Of a DNA stretch of 64,000 nt, positions 13,697 through 25,317 are shown one piece after another. The stretch lies in assembly GCA_029215795.1 (NCBI GenBank), contig JARDYH010000005.1:36648001-36712000 (forward strand), in the 5' to 3' direction. Position numbers and translations under genes: made by a program. The notes under the pieces were generated by a model that did no database searches, was not told the DNA's origin, and saw only the letters and a list, made by a program, of their open reading frames with translations. Source of the DNA: Anniella stebbinsi (Eukaryota; Chordata; Lepidosauria; Squamata; Anniellidae). Numbering within the stretch: the stretch's first letter is position 1; every line of letters starts with the position of its first letter.

Positions 13697-16600
13697 CTTG
13701 GTGGGGAGAGGGGAAGGGAAGAGAGCAGAGGAAGGGGAGAACAAAACCATCAGACCCAGCACTGACTGCAAAAGACAGAGATGTTGGGGATTATGGTAAA
13801 GGGGGAGATGGAAGATAGGCAACTGTAGTACAACACTGTAAAAGGAATTATGGTAAAGTGGGAGGTGGAAGAGTTTGCAACTGTAATATACAACACTGCC
13901 CATTATGGGAGAAAGGGACCAATTTTTTATTAGAAGGGTCTTAGAATAAGAGTCAGGCCTCTGGGTACTAACCCATATAGCTAGAAACCCTTCTGACTTC
14001 TCCAAACCAAGGAATATTCTACATCTTGATGAGTGTCTACCTTAAGTCCCAGGGACCCTAAAGTATACCAGTCACCTAACATATTCAAAGAGGAAACAAG
14101 GCCACAACTAGTATCAGTCATGCACGAGTTAGAGGCACATTATTTGGAATCCTTCATGACAGTGACTGACCAGTAGAATCTGGCAGCTGCAATGGAAATA
14201 CTCCCATATGAATTTCCAAAGATCAGGGGAAAAGGAGTCCTAGGCTCACAGCTGCACAGAAAGCTGAACACAGATCTGCTATGTGCTTAGAATGGCTGAG
14301 CGGGTGCATGTTCACATAGAATGTTTTAACACAATTACCACTGCAAGCCTTGTTGTGGGTTAGGGTTGCTAATCTCATTTCACTCTGTATGCCCAGCACG
14401 CCACCTCAATGGAAGAAGCAGAACCTTTTGAATGCACAGATCAAATCCCACCATAGTCTCTGCTTACACAAGATATAAGGTAAGTGTACATAGATCTCTG
14501 AATTAGAATGCACAAAACCTGAAAACACACCCGATCTTAGACAAGACCCATCACTGCTCAGACAACGGGGACAAACATTTCTAGAGGGAAATCAACAATG
14601 ATCATTCAGCACTAACCTCTGGCGTCCTCCAGAGCCCCTTGATCCAAAAGATATGTGATATGGAACGCGATGTGTATCTGGGGAGATGCCCACTCGCTGG
14701 CAGCCAGCCCATTCTGCACATAAAAAGGAAAAGTCATCAATGAGGTGGCAAGAAGAATCTGCCTCACAAGGAAGACAGGAGTGTCCTTAGAATCTGAACT
14801 CTCTTCACAGACAGCAAATGCAACCTCTGCAATAGGATAATGTATCCTCTGCAATAGCATAATGTATCATTCACATGGCACTATCAGAGTGCCAGTATTT
14901 TAAACTCCTTTGCTTGCTCTCACGGCAGCCTTTTGAGATTCAAATGATCACAACATTTTAAATGAGAGATGAGAGCGCAGTTCTAAAATACATAGCAAAC
15001 ATCTCTCCTGTGTGTACACTGGTGCTTAGCACAAGAGACCTTTCTGTCCCAGCATTCTGTCCCCACAGTTGCCAACCAAATGTCTATGGGAAGCCCACAA
15101 GCAGGACTTGAAGGTACCAGCACTCCCCCGCTGGTGATCCGCAGCAACTGGCATTCAGAGGTGATACTGTTTGGTTACCCCAATGGGGACAGAATGAAAC
15201 AGGCCATGAGCATATAGTAAAATATGACAGTCGGTCATAAAGGCTGAAGGACATAGGGGACAATGAACATGCCAGAGACAGATTCCTCCATGGGATCAAC
15301 AGGTGTTTGTATGCTAATGCTGGAAGCCTCTGAGCCAAGGTGGAAGAGTTGGAGGAGTACTTGGTTTTGAAGGAGAACATAGATATAGTGGGCATAATGG
15401 AAATTTGGTGGAATGAAGAGAATCAATGGGATATAATCATGCTTGGATTAAAATTCTATAGGAAGGACAGAGAAGGCCGTACTGGACGTGGAGTCGCTCT
15501 GTACATCAAAGAAGGCATAGCATCAAACAAACTAGAAACATCAAAAGGAGCAGACTCTATTTCCCACCAGGTTTCTTTTATACCCCCTATATTATCCTTC
15601 AAAACTGAACATGCCAACTCCCCTATCTCGGCTTGGAAATTTCTAGCAATAGCATAGAAACATCCATACACGGTGCCCCTCTCCAAACGTCTGTGAGAAC
15701 AAGTAGCTCATTGCACCTCTCACACACTCATGGCATCTGCCTAGAAAGCTGACAGGTGTGCATACAATGCAACACACTGGATAACCCACACACCCCTTCT
15801 GGCTTTTTACATTCATAGCCGATTTTCTTTATCGGATTTGTTTACCTGGAAAGCTAAGGTATTTACTATCAGAAAGGGGGAGGAAGGATTGACTGCCCTG
15901 ACTTCACCTTGTTGCTAAATTCGCACAGGTGCTTATTCATCTGTCAGTTTGTTTATTTTATTATTTTATTTATTGCATTTCTATACCGCCTAATAGCCGA
16001 AGCTCTCTGGGCGGTTCACAAAAATTAACTCATTACCTTGACACTTTGTACTTGAGTTAAGATATTTCAACACTGGGGCAGTCCCCCCTCACACTCATAC
16101 ATCTGACTGCCTCACAAGCCTGTTGTACTTTTATAGCCCTGGCTAACTTTCCCCAACTGTTGCTGTGTCCATTAGATTAGGAGGTCCTCATTTAAAACAA
16201 CAAACTAAAGGGGTGAGGATGTCTCAACTAATGGGCTGCACCAAACTCCAGCGAGTGGAAATCCAGGTCAGCTGAGCTCCCTGGGAATGGACACAATAGA
16301 ATATGGACAACAGGTAGTGGATTAAGGAAAATATGTAGTTGTAGCTGCCCTGGGTGTTCAAGGGTCTGACTCACTATGAACCTGATCAATCTGCATTTTT
16401 GTAGACTTACATGCTAGCTTTAAACATGGAAGTAAAAGCTGAACTGTTGAATTGCACTAAGGACTACACCTAACTTTATCTTGTGAGCTGCACATAAAAG
16501 ACCTAAAATGGAACCTCCACTGACTGAGAGTGAGCTGAAAGCTAAGCCTACACTTTTGTTATAAGTATTTTTTTCCACTAGCAATATCTCCTGAAACACA

Positions 16601-19600
16601 GAGGCTGAATTTGGACAACACGATAGTCAATGGTGGGGTAATAATCAACTTTACAGTTCTTCATCTAGGGGGTACTCCTCACACAACATAGTAATAAATA
16701 ATCAACTGTGGTGTGGATTAGGATCAGCGCTGAGTTGACTATGACAGCATTCGGACGACACGATAGTCAATACAACTGACGATTGTCTCCCCCACCCCCA
16801 GTTGCTTATTGTGTCGTCCGAATTCAGCCAGAGTGTGCAAGACAAACACTTCTGCAACATGCATCTGAGAACCCTTAATTTGGTCCGAGTTCTCATTTAC
16901 ATGTACATGCTTGTGTGAACATGCACATACAAATATGCATGCTAGCCACACTTAATGTTTTTACCACAGAACATTCTGCACAAAATGTGGAATTGCCTGG
17001 GTTTACTAAAGTCAAAAAATCTATGCAGCAAAACCACACAAGCTAAACACAACAGATCATGGATAGGCAACTTGTGGCCGCATCAGCCCTAGCCTGCATA
17101 GTCAATAGTGAAGGATGATAGGCGTTGTAGGCTGAAATATCTGGAAGGCCACAAGTTACCCACCCCTGCAATAAAAGATCCCTGTTAAGCTATTAGCATC
17201 TAGTTCTTGAATAGCAAATAACCAGACTAATTGGGGGGAAAGAGTCCTAAAACTCCATTTAACACCTCATTTTCTGTTCCCATTTTCCCTCATCCAGCAA
17301 TGCGGTGCTATTACCTGTGATGTCATACACCTTTCCATCCATCATGGCAAAGTACGTGATCTTCAGTCCTAGCATGCTGGATTCAGCCCAGAAGTCACCC
17401 TCCTCAGCTGCATGAAGCTTGCTACATTCTGCACAGTAGCGGGCATTCAATGGATCACGATCCATCTCAAACCTCCTGCAGCAAAGAACTCATCAGAGGC
17501 CAAAGAGCAGGGTTGTGCGTGTTTGATATACTAGAATTCGAAATCCTAACTCTCTACTCCACATGCAAGGTGCCTTAATTTCAAAGGAGATTGTAGATTC
17601 TGCATCCAGAAATGGATCCCACAGAAGATCAAACAAGCTATAGTCATTTGTAAGTATTTAAGTTTGTCTGCTCTCAAAGGATTTAGATGTTTTGACAAGT
17701 AATGGGATGGAGGACCAGAAGGAAAGGAAAGGAAAAGTATGGAGACTGGGATTACATGGCCAGCAGGATAAGTAGCCATAATACAGGCTGGGTAGCAAAA
17801 GCCTCCCCTCTCAAAACCCTGCCCAGCTGCTTTCTGGTATCTAGCTTCTCCAGCTACTGCTCAAAGTTTCCATGACTGCTTAGAAGCATTTTCTTAAATA
17901 AAGAGAGGGAAGCTTCAATTCTCAAGTTATCAATTTTGAACCTCGCACCAGATTTTGTGCCTATGTAGTGAACCTACAACTGCATGGAATACACAAGGCT
18001 CCGACGGTAAGAGTTTAAATGCTGGACTACAAGCACTGAGTTTGGTCTTGCCAAAAAAGAGACATCCCACCCACCCCACAACTGCCAAGAGACCTCAGGA
18101 TAAACAGGGGCTCTGTGCTCTGGTGCCATCCTCACAACAAACCAGGCTCGTACACAGTCTCTCTGCTGCATGGTTTTGTCAAAACAGTTCCAAGCAAGAA
18201 CTGGGATTCCGCACGCTACGGAAAACAAACATGCCATTACTGTACCCAGCCTGATATAATGGCGGTTCAAGTGCAGAGTTAACGGCAGCTAGGCACTTAC
18301 TTGTGCTTCCCCTGGCACTTGTTACACATCATCGTGTTCATGGCTTCTTTCAGGTCATCCTGAAGCTTGGAAAGGAACTCATTCATCGACTTGGTCAGCT
18401 CTGTTTCTGCCATGCGCTTTCTGAAATAAGGGAAGTCATAACCCAGTGGCAGCAGTGCCAATGCAAGGAAGGGGCCTGGACAATACTATGCACACTCATT
18501 TGAAATCAACAGAACTTACTTCCAAATAATCATGGATAGGATCAGGCTGAAAGAAATATGTGCTATATGCTGAAGCAAATACTCCCACCCCCCACATTTC
18601 TCTGAACTATATGCCACTCTGTTTCCTGTGCCTGCATTTGTACTAGTCCATAAAAGGGTAGCCATCCCTCCCATGTCCTGCTAATTCCATGTCTAGGATC
18701 TGTCATAATACAAACAGCATGCTCATTCTGCTTCTCATACTGGGAAAACAACTAACAGTTTAAAAAAATTAAATAAGTCTACTGCTCAATTAACCAGGGG
18801 AATCTTTTTAGTTGATCAAAGTGTTTTAATCATCCTAAACAATTAATCACCTAAATGTTACAAACCTAAAGGCCTTTTGGGGAGAAGACCAAGAGCACAA
18901 TTTGGACCCTATCATCACCAGTCCGCTCTCATTATTGTTTCTGTAATGCCCATGCCCAGTTGCTAGGTTGGAAGGGTTTTGATTTCTTTCTACTTTCTAC
19001 TAAGGTTAGATAGATTCTTTCAGTACAACCCACAAGGAAGGGTCACAACTGTTATAAGCTTATGTAGAGAAGGGAAAAGTGAAGAGAAGGTAGCACCAGA
19101 GTATTGGCTTTTACCTCCAATTACCATGAAGACAAAAGCAGAGGTGAAGCAAGGAGCAGTTGGTGGTGCAAGCTCCTTTTCAAAACCCTAATCATCTGTA
19201 TCCAGTCATGAATACATGTGCTTCTGTATATATTAACAGAACTGAGCTATTTATTCTGAAATAACCTTCAGAAGGGCACTCAACAATACTTGCCTTGTTT
19301 GTACATAGGCAGATTAACCATTTTAGGGAAATTGATTTATTTGAGAGTATTTCAACCAGTCCTTCCAATGTAAACACAATGCTCAGGGCAGTATTTAAGA
19401 ACAGCTGGAACCACTAGCGAGTCTTGCCACAAGAAGACGCTGATGTTCATAGTCTCACTTGTAAGGTATCTTTCTTCCTATAAAGGCTCCACTTTGAGAA
19501 CTGCCCTCTATGCACCTTCCCAGTTCACAGGTAAAACGTTGTGCCCCTGTACAATTCTCATCCCAAAGCATCAGAGAACCAAATGGCTTTAAACACACTC

Positions 19601-22303
19601 ACATTTCATATTCCTTCCTCCTCTCAGGATTGCTGACAATATCCCAGGCTGCCCGTAGTACCTTGAAGGCCTCCTCTGCTCGTGGATGCTTATTCTTGTC
19701 TGGATGAACCTGTGCAACACCCCACCCCATCCCCCAAACCAAGAAGAAGTCAGAAATACCCATATTGTGGTATTCATAATATTTCAATGATTTGAGCATT
19801 TGGGAAAAACATGCATTATCACAGCAATCCTAATACACATCCTGCTGTTTAGGCCAACGTTATCATCCACATATCACATGCATATCGTGGGGCTGAGGCA
19901 GAGCAGGGCTGCTTGGCCCAAGACAATCTGGCAAGTTCACAGCAGTGCTGAGATCTGAATCAATACTTCCAGCTCATAATACCAGCATGTTTTATGTTCA
20001 GGAGTTCAGACAGGGTGTTCTCTTCTGTCAAAAGCAGTTCCAGCCACAAGGGAGGCCAGCCTGTTCTAGTAAGTGGAAGAGGTTAGCAGATCTAAATCAC
20101 TCCTGAACTTAATAGCAGGGTAAGCAGTTCCCATGTGTCTGCCCATGGCAGCCCCCCACCATGGTACTACATGTGTTTGCTTTCCATTCATTTTTCTCAC
20201 TCTGGGATGGGTGGAGGATGACAGCAGAAAAAGGTTCAGGCTAGAATTTTGCATCCCTATAAATGAATGGGAACCTTTAGCACCTTAAGGCACTAAGACA
20301 GGACAGGTTCAACCCGGCTCCCCATCAGGCTGTTCCTTGATATCCCAAGAAAAAAAACTAGCAAAACTCATCACAATGGCTTGGACAGCCCAGCCACTGT
20401 CAGTGATAATGCAAAACTATATTCCCTCTAAGTAGCGCAATAATCATAACGGGGGGGGGGGGGGGCAGTAATGCACAGAAGATGGGACAACAAGATTCAA
20501 GGGGGCTGCTAAGCCTACAGGGTTGGAAATAACAGCTGGACTCTCCACTCCATATAAATGTGCATTGAACAGAAGAATGTGTCAACTAGATACAGAGGGG
20601 GCCCTCCTACACTGCTGTGCAATACTGCAAATAGCTTTTGTGAATGTATGTGGGGAGCAGAGCTACGTTCTTGAGTGGCAAATATTTGCCAGCACAAGGC
20701 AATAGAGAAATATGAAGGCTCCTCTCTTGGACAGAGGTTCTTTCCTTCTCAGGCATTTTCACCTCAAATCACCCACCAGCCTCCCCCAGTTCAAAAGGCA
20801 TGCTCACCAATACTGCCAAGTGCCGATAGGCTCTCTTCAACTCTGCATCCGATGCTGTTGCCTCCAAGCCCAACACCTGGAAAGGATTGAGCTCTTCCTC
20901 AGGGGTGTGTACCATAGCCAGCAAGCGTGCTACCTCTTCACCAGGCTGGTACTGCCCAGATCCACCAGGAGACCCATTGTACACGGTGCCCCCTGGCTGG
21001 TTGGTCCTTAATCCTTTGGGCATCCAAAAGGGGGCATGCCACTTAAGCAGCAGGCCTGCCACCCACTTGCAAGTCCTGCTTTCTTTGAAGAGGGCCCAAA
21101 TTTGGGGCAGGTCAATGGCCGACAGAAGCCAGGCTCCATGGCTGGTGTGGGCCAATTTACCCAGAACATTGATCAGGGCTGACTTGGAGACCCGCCAGCA
21201 GAGTCGCAGGCTACCCAGGAGGAGCATGAGCACCAGGAAGAATACAGCACATAGCATCTTAAGCAAGCGGTAAGTCAGGATCATCCATGTGCCCAGGTGT
21301 CGTGTCAGTCTCCTGCAGCCCAACCTTGCATTCTGGATCTGAGCCCACACTCTGGTTCGGATGGCATCTTGGTCACGTGGGCTGAAGGAGCAACAGGAGT
21401 ATAGTAGCTTCCCACCAGCTTCCACACCCTCGCCACACCTGTGGGTGACCTGCACGATCAGGCTGATAAAGAGTTTGAAGCAGGAGACACAGAACGAGGC
21501 CGACTTCTCCAGATGCTTGAGCAGCTCAGCTTGGATATGCTGGCGCCCACCATCGCTCCTCTTCCTAGCCTGCCTATGTTTCCCTGCAGATAGTGCAAAA
21601 CGCGCATCCCCCTTGTCTTTAGCAGTCGAACGGTGCCTTTGCTGCCGGATAATCTTTCTTCCACCAGAAGCCCGAGTGCAGTCAGGGAGTTCCTCCTTGA
21701 CCTTTGATGCCATGTCATTCTCAACATCTTCTTCCTGGCCTAACAGTAGCTTTGATGTGTCCTTCTCCGTGGGGCCTGAAGGCCAGTGCTGGCAAGTGAA
21801 GCCACACAAGTCATTCTCCTTCTCTGAATACATTGCAGAGAGTTCAGAGAGATCTCCCTTACAATTACAAGAGCCAGTTCCATTGCCAGGAGTATTGTAG
21901 CCGGTAAAGTGCAAACTACCGTTCTCTTGATTACAGCTTCCATTCCAAACAACCTGAGCCTCGCTAGCACTTTCCTCCCCAGCTGAAATTTCAGCTTTTC
22001 GAGGAGCTTTTGTTGCTTCAGAAATCAGCCCCTCTCCACTGGTACAGACTTTGCAACTACAGCACTTACGGAAGATCGGGCCACCAGCAAACGCATTGCT
22101 TCCTGTGTCCCCCACCATTCGAGAGGAGGCACTCATTAGCCACACAAGGGCTGTCAGTGCCCAAAACGGTCCTGGGCAGGTCAAGACGTTCTGGCTTAGG
22201 TTCACACAGACCTCCAGTCCCAGACCTGATATTCTCCAATAGGTTCCAGCATTACTCTGCCCTTGCTGAAGATTAAGTTACAGCCATCATCAATCCCTCT
22301 TTC
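13459..22303 (-). CDS. DNAJC14: DNAJC14, DnaJ (Hsp40) family co-chaperone of the ER membrane
   Basis: Six coding exons join in frame: 22136-20808 (in an exon starting at 22303), 19709-19603, 18420-18301, 17475-17315, 14713-14617 and 13696-13459. They give 683 aa from the first usable ATG, close to the ~702 aa I recall for the human protein. Seen in order: a low-complexity basic N-terminal half; hydrophobic segments near residues 214-230 and 294-312; a J domain from about residue 416 with the HPD motif at 445-447; two CxxC pairs (about 511/514 and 533/536), likely zinc binding; and a basic C-terminal tail ending KKVRRPFQR. The family (DRIP78/HDJ3) stimulates Hsp70 ATPase activity, assists export of the dopamine D1 receptor from the ER and modulates flavivirus replication complexes in mammals. 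Every junction has GT-AG borders and matching phase. Identity rests on the strongly conserved J domain and C-terminal third; the N-terminal half is diverged. Confidence 0.95.
13787..13904. repeat. Tandem duplication (~59-bp unit, two copies) in DNAJC14 last intron
   Basis: GATTATGGTAAAG and the following GA-rich and ACAACACTG segments recur about 59 bp apart, with a partial third ATTATGG at the end. The copies differ at several sites. Confidence 0.6.
14617..14713 (-). CDS. DNAJC14: DNAJC14 coding exon 5
   Basis: This 97-nt exon has acceptor TATGTGCAG and donor GTTAGT. In the frame set by its neighbours it encodes [20 protein letters not shown] and then [12 protein letters not shown], a conserved DNAJC14 segment. 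A longer open frame on the same strand here is out of phase and is not the real product. Confidence 0.93.
15050..15165 (-). mobile_element. CR1 LINE 3' UTR fragment
   Basis: Minus-strand CR1 tail landmarks are recognisable (CAGTTGCCAACCAAATG, GGGAAGCCCACAAGCAGGAC, CAGCAACTGGCATTCAGAGG). Lies in a DNAJC14 intron. Confidence 0.7.
15265..15560 (+). mobile_element. CR1 LINE endonuclease-domain fragment
   Basis: The plus-strand frame reads [23 protein letters not shown] sequence, then [16 protein letters not shown] and [12 protein letters not shown], matching the N-terminal part of the CR1 apurinic endonuclease domain. The catalytic Glu context (ETWW in active copies) is mutated to EIWW. A dead fragment in antisense orientation to DNAJC14. 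Confidence 0.75.
15950..16022 (-). mobile_element. LINE 3' tail with stem-loop and A-rich repeat
   Basis: On the minus strand the sequence ACCGCCCAGAGAGCTTCGGC, a short GGGCGG hairpin partner, and then (TAAA)n-like repeats form the 3' terminus of an L2/CR1-like LINE or its SINE parasite. A second copy lies at 45797. Confidence 0.6.
16609..16830. repeat. Palindromic MITE remnant
   Basis: CGGACGACACGATAGTCAA (from about 16752) is repeated in inverted form at about 16804-16822, and a diverged third arm, GGACAACACGATAGTCAA, lies at 16613. The arrangement is a foldback with an additional half. It lies in a DNAJC14 intron. Confidence 0.55.
17063..17165. repeat. Diverged ~110-bp palindromic repeat
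   Basis: Outer arms GATAGGCAACTTGTGGCC and GGCCACAAGTTACCCACC are inverted copies around a central CAGCCCTAGCCTGCATAG segment. Related in structure to the copies at 47080 and 52971. Confidence 0.5.
17315..17475 (-). CDS. DNAJC14: DNAJC14 coding exon 4: second CxxC pair and conserved core
   Basis: This 161-nt exon has acceptor TTTGCTGCAG and donor GTAATA. It encodes [20 protein letters not shown] followed by [17 protein letters not shown] and KVYDIT, nearly unchanged from mammals as recalled. It holds the second CxxC pair and ends in phase 1. Confidence 0.95.
18301..18420 (-). CDS. DNAJC14: DNAJC14 coding exon 3: linker and first CxxC pair
   Basis: This 120-nt exon lies between acceptor TTATTTCAG and donor GTAAGT. 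It encodes [20 protein letters not shown] and, further on, MCNKCQGKH. The first Cys pair of the presumed zinc-binding module is present. It ends in phase 2. Confidence 0.95.
19603..19709 (-). CDS. DNAJC14: DNAJC14 coding exon 2: HPD loop and helices III-IV of J domain
   Basis: Acceptor TTGCACAG and donor GTGAGT flank a 107-nt exon. It begins VHPDKN, placing the catalytic HPD motif at the exon start, and continues [20 protein letters not shown], the canonical end of the DNAJC14 J domain. It ends in phase 2; the split codon with the next exon reads Ile where mammals have Met. Confidence 0.95.
20808..22136 (-). CDS. DNAJC14: DNAJC14 coding exon 1: N-terminal half, membrane segments, start of J domain
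   Basis: The exon starts at 22303 after a pyrimidine-rich acceptor ending TTTTGCAG and ends at 20808 before GTGAGC, in phase 0. The frame is closed upstream by a TAA at 22280-22278. The first in-frame ATG is 22136-22134; an in-frame GTG at 22205 is not a credible eukaryotic start. The next in-frame ATG is six codons on, so the true start is uncertain between the two. The exon encodes 443 residues, ending inside J-domain helix II ([11 protein letters not shown]), immediately before the Val-His-Pro-Asp of the next exon. Confidence 0.9.
22202..22290 (-). promoter_or_regulatory. Two upstream ORFs in the DNAJC14 leader
   Basis: In the exon starting at 22303, ATG codons occur at 22290 (tandem ATGATG, stop TAA at 22275-22273, five codons) and at 22252 (16 codons, stop TGA at 22204-22202). 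Both lie upstream of the predicted main ATG at 22136 and out of frame with it. They could lower translation of the main ORF; that is inference. Confidence 0.5.
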
Positions 22304-22449
22304 CTGCAAAATAAGTGGAGAGATTGAAAACCAGGTTATACCTTAACCCACCCCACCCCTACCCCCCCACCCCTCCACACTCCCGCAGCTTCTTTGCTGG
22401 CTGGAAGCCTGTCCCACTATGGCCTCCACAAAGTAGTAGTTACAATGCC

Positions 22450-22790
22450 TCTTACAATGGCTAACAGAGAGACAGATCCCAGCAACCCACTTTTAGGACT
22501 GGAGGGGGAGATAGGAAAGTAGGCGCCACTCGATGCTGGGGGGCGAGGAGAAGAACGTGGTCGCCCAACCGAGGGGACAGGAAACATTGGAAAGAAGGCG
22601 AGAGGGGAACTGACCTGGTGCGTTGCCCTGGCAACGAGAGGGGGCGCTGCTGCTGCTGCTCCCTCCTGCTGCCCCCTCACTCCCTCTCGCTGTAAGCCTC
22701 CACTTCCGCCTTCCGCCCGCCGATGTGTAACATCTTTCACTCTCCGCTTTCCACGTCCGGGTCAAGCAGAAGGGGAGTTGCGGGGTGGGG
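22450..22790 (-). promoter_or_regulatory. DNAJC14: Probable DNAJC14 promoter / CpG-rich 5' exon region
   Basis: The densest CpG stretch near a gene start in the window lies here, just upstream of the first coding exon. On the minus strand it contains an ETS-like GGCGGAAGTGG core near 22705 and a consensus splice donor CACCAG|GTCAGT at 22615, which would end a non-coding first exon and pair with the acceptor before 22303. The transcription start is not visible from sequence alone. Confidence 0.6.
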
Positions 22791-23045
22791 TGGCACTGCT
22801 ATAAAGTCGTTCTTCCTCTTCCTCTTTTTCTTTTTAAGGGCCAAAATGTCGGTTAGGCCGATCGAGTCCGGCTTTCTCGCCCACTCTTATCCGCCCCCCC
22901 CTCTCCCCGGCTATTCCCATCTACACGCAGATTAAAGCGAGGTCCAATTCCTGGTAGCCATGGGCAGAACAGGGGACGGGCGATGCTGGGGCTTCTTTCC
23001 TGGGCTCCTCCTACGTTAGCAAGGTAGATTCGAGGCTGGCTGATC

Positions 23046-23130
23046 TCCCACTTCCAAGACAGCAATCCTGTCATACTTACTCGGGAGTAGGTCTCATGGA
23101 ACTCAATGGCGCTTGCTTCCGAGTGGACAT
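23046..23130 (+). repeat. Short ~90-bp interspersed palindromic repeat
   Basis: CAATCCTGTCATACTTACTC, GGGAGTAGGTCTCATGGAAC and TCAATGGCGCTTGCTTCCGA are the landmarks of the family seen at 10620, 23676, 32108 and 32234. Confidence 0.55.
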
Positions 23131-23199
23131 ACATCGGATCCAGCAGCGGCGTGCTTGCTTTTTAGTTTGGACGGGTCCGAGCCGAATCTGTAAAATGAA

Positions 23200-24433
23200 A
23201 GGTGCCCGACGCTCAACTCTCCGTCAGAGCCATTCTCCTTAATCCTAGGTGTGGTGGGAGTTGCTCATACACTCTGCAGATGGTTAGGAACACTTTCCAC
23301 TCAGGAATACCAATGCAGCTAATGATAAAGTAGACAAAATTCCTGAGCTTGAAAATAGGTGGTGGGGCTAGAGCACACACTGTTTGCTAGAAACAGTGGT
23401 ATTGTTAGAAACGGATTAAAAGGGTTCCCCTGAGGATAGAAGATGGATTCTACTGTGGTAAAGTAAAGCACTTTGGTGCTGGATCAAAATCTGAGATACT
23501 AAATCAAAGCTGCTTGCAACACCTAGTACCATTCTTAGCATGATAATTTCATGCATTTGATTCCAGTCCACAAAAGCTGATGCCACAATAAATCTTTCAT
23601 CTTTAAAGTCCTACAAGATTCCTCTAAAGTTTCAAGATTAACCTTGGTTAGATCAATATTGGCCTAGAAATAACAGGACTATATGCTGTTTATGCATACT
23701 CAGAAATAAGCCCTGCTGCATTCAATGGAGATTATATCCACAAGAGTGTGTATAGGATTGCAATTTTGGCCAAACTTCAACAATATTCAGGCAAAGGAAC
23801 ACTGAATGGTTGTGGTCAACTAATCAGCTTTGGAAGTTATATTTGAAGTTCCATTGGAAAATCTGACATTGATCTCAACAAGACAGATATATTTCCAAGT
23901 AAACATGCAAAGGTTTGGACTCCAAGAGTGCTATCCTAACTGTACGGAGTCCCTACAACAAAGGCATGAAAGAGGGGTTCCCTGAGCCTATAGCATTTGA
24001 GGGCCTTTTCATTTGGGCTGGATTTTACCCATCTCTCTGTCCTAAAGGGCATTGTTTAGAGAGGGAAATGGCTGCTCAAAGTAAAAAGTATCTCATTTGA
24101 AACTGCAAATGCCATTGCTTTCGAATGTAAATGTTTTCGAACCAAGTTCCGGTTTTCACCACCAGAGGGCAACTCCTTTCCTTGAGTTCTTATTCAGGAG
24201 AGGCGACAGCTGTTAGATGAGCAATATTGCAAAGGAAATTAATGTGGGCATGTCCTAGCTGGCATTATGGCATCTGGAGAATGAGTCGGCTCTTCAAAGC
24301 CAATGGTGTGTCCAGTAACATGAGGAAGCACAAACACACTGAGAATGCAGATCCAGGGATTTAGAAGGCTGTAGAAGCAGCTTGAAAATTCAGCTGCCTA
24401 TGCAAACAGAGGAGTGGTATTTCTGCTCTCTTG
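23200..24433. other. Intergenic; no gene seen
   Basis: Contains one short ~90-bp repeat at 23676-23768 and, near 23550-23640, a fragment of another interspersed repeat (CACAAAAGCTGATGCCACAA). No coding or RNA gene signal. Confidence 0.45.
23676..23768 (+). repeat. Short ~90-bp interspersed palindromic repeat
   Basis: CATACTCAGAAATAAGCCCT, then ATTCAATGGAG, and the closing TGTGTATAGGATTGCA identify another copy of the family. Confidence 0.6.
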
Positions 24434-24779
24434 GGGTGCCTCTACAAGAGCGATTTAAAGCTCTTTCAAGGCGCATTAAAAAATTTACCTCTACAAGAGC
24501 GGAGCGCAAATCGGGGGTCGAGGCGCTTTTCCTGTCCGATTATGCGCATTATCGAATGCGCATTAAATAGCGAGTTTAAATTTTCCGTAGGAGTTAAAGC
24601 GCCTTATGACCATGTAAACAAGCGATTCTCCTCATTTCAACCACTTTAAAGCGTGTTTCATACTGCCGGTTATGCGCTTCACCGCCTGTCGTTTATAGGA
24701 ATTAGGTGTAAAAGTGATGGTGAGAAGATGCGCATAATCGGACAACCGGCTGTCAAGCCGAATTCTTGTAGAGAGGGCC
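24434..24779 (+). mobile_element. MITE with TIR GGGTGCCTCTACAAG and 3-bp TSD (TTG), copy 1
   Basis: This 346-bp element is AT/CpG-patterned, rich in GCGCATTAA-like motifs. TIRs are GGGTGCCTCTACAAG at the left and an imperfect inverted copy (CTTGTAGAGAGGGCC) at the right. The flanks are TTG (24431-24433) and TTG (24780-24782). It is homologous along its length to 34066-34420. A 3-bp duplication resembles PIF/Harbinger, but the target is not the usual TWA, so the superfamily is open. Confidence 0.7.
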
Positions 24780-24966
24780 TTGGACACAAATCTTTCATAG
24801 TGCAATTCTGCCTGGGTCTGAGGCAGCTTCAATAGATTTAGCCAGGTGTCTCCTCAGCCCCCGAGGCAAGCATTTCCTTCCACATGTTAGCAGTTTCACA
24901 GCAGAACTTTGGACACAGCTGGATTAATTGTTAGTGAGTGAGCTAAAGAGGGTTGAGCCCTTAATG

Positions 24967-25317
24967 TAATGCAATGGAAAAAAGAGACAACATCTCAGGA
25001 TGTTGCAAAAATAATAGTTTATTCTTTGAAGTAGCCAGACACATTTTGGCCCTGTACCATATATTTTAGGCCTTCTAAAGGGGCTAAATTGAATGTTTTT
25101 AAAAAAACCTTCAGAGATCTGCAAAACAAAAATGTCTCCAAGATAAATCCTGTAACTGGCAATTTTTTTCAGGCAATTTTTTAAAAAAATATCTTATGTT
25201 TAGTCACTGAAGAAAACCCCTAATACAGAGTAGAGGGCCAAACTACATTGGGCTGCTTTGAGGAATAAAATAATGTATTTTTCAACATCCTGAGGCTTTG
25301 TCTCTTTTTTCCATTGG
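24967..25317. mobile_element. Foldback (long inverted repeat) element, copy 1
   Basis: The ends CAATGGAAAAAAGAGACAA and its reverse complement bound about 350 bp of two imperfect arms. Each arm contains CTCAGGATGTTG, an A/T-rich run, a CATTTTGGCCCT-like block and a block like CTTCTAAAGGGG. The block order matches the larger foldback at 49606-50370. No coding capacity. Confidence 0.7.

Noticed and set aside
20769..22205. Starting DNAJC14 at 22205
   Set aside because: The triplet at 22205 is GTG; the first in-frame ATG is at 22136. The frame also runs past the true donor at 20808 into intron sequence.
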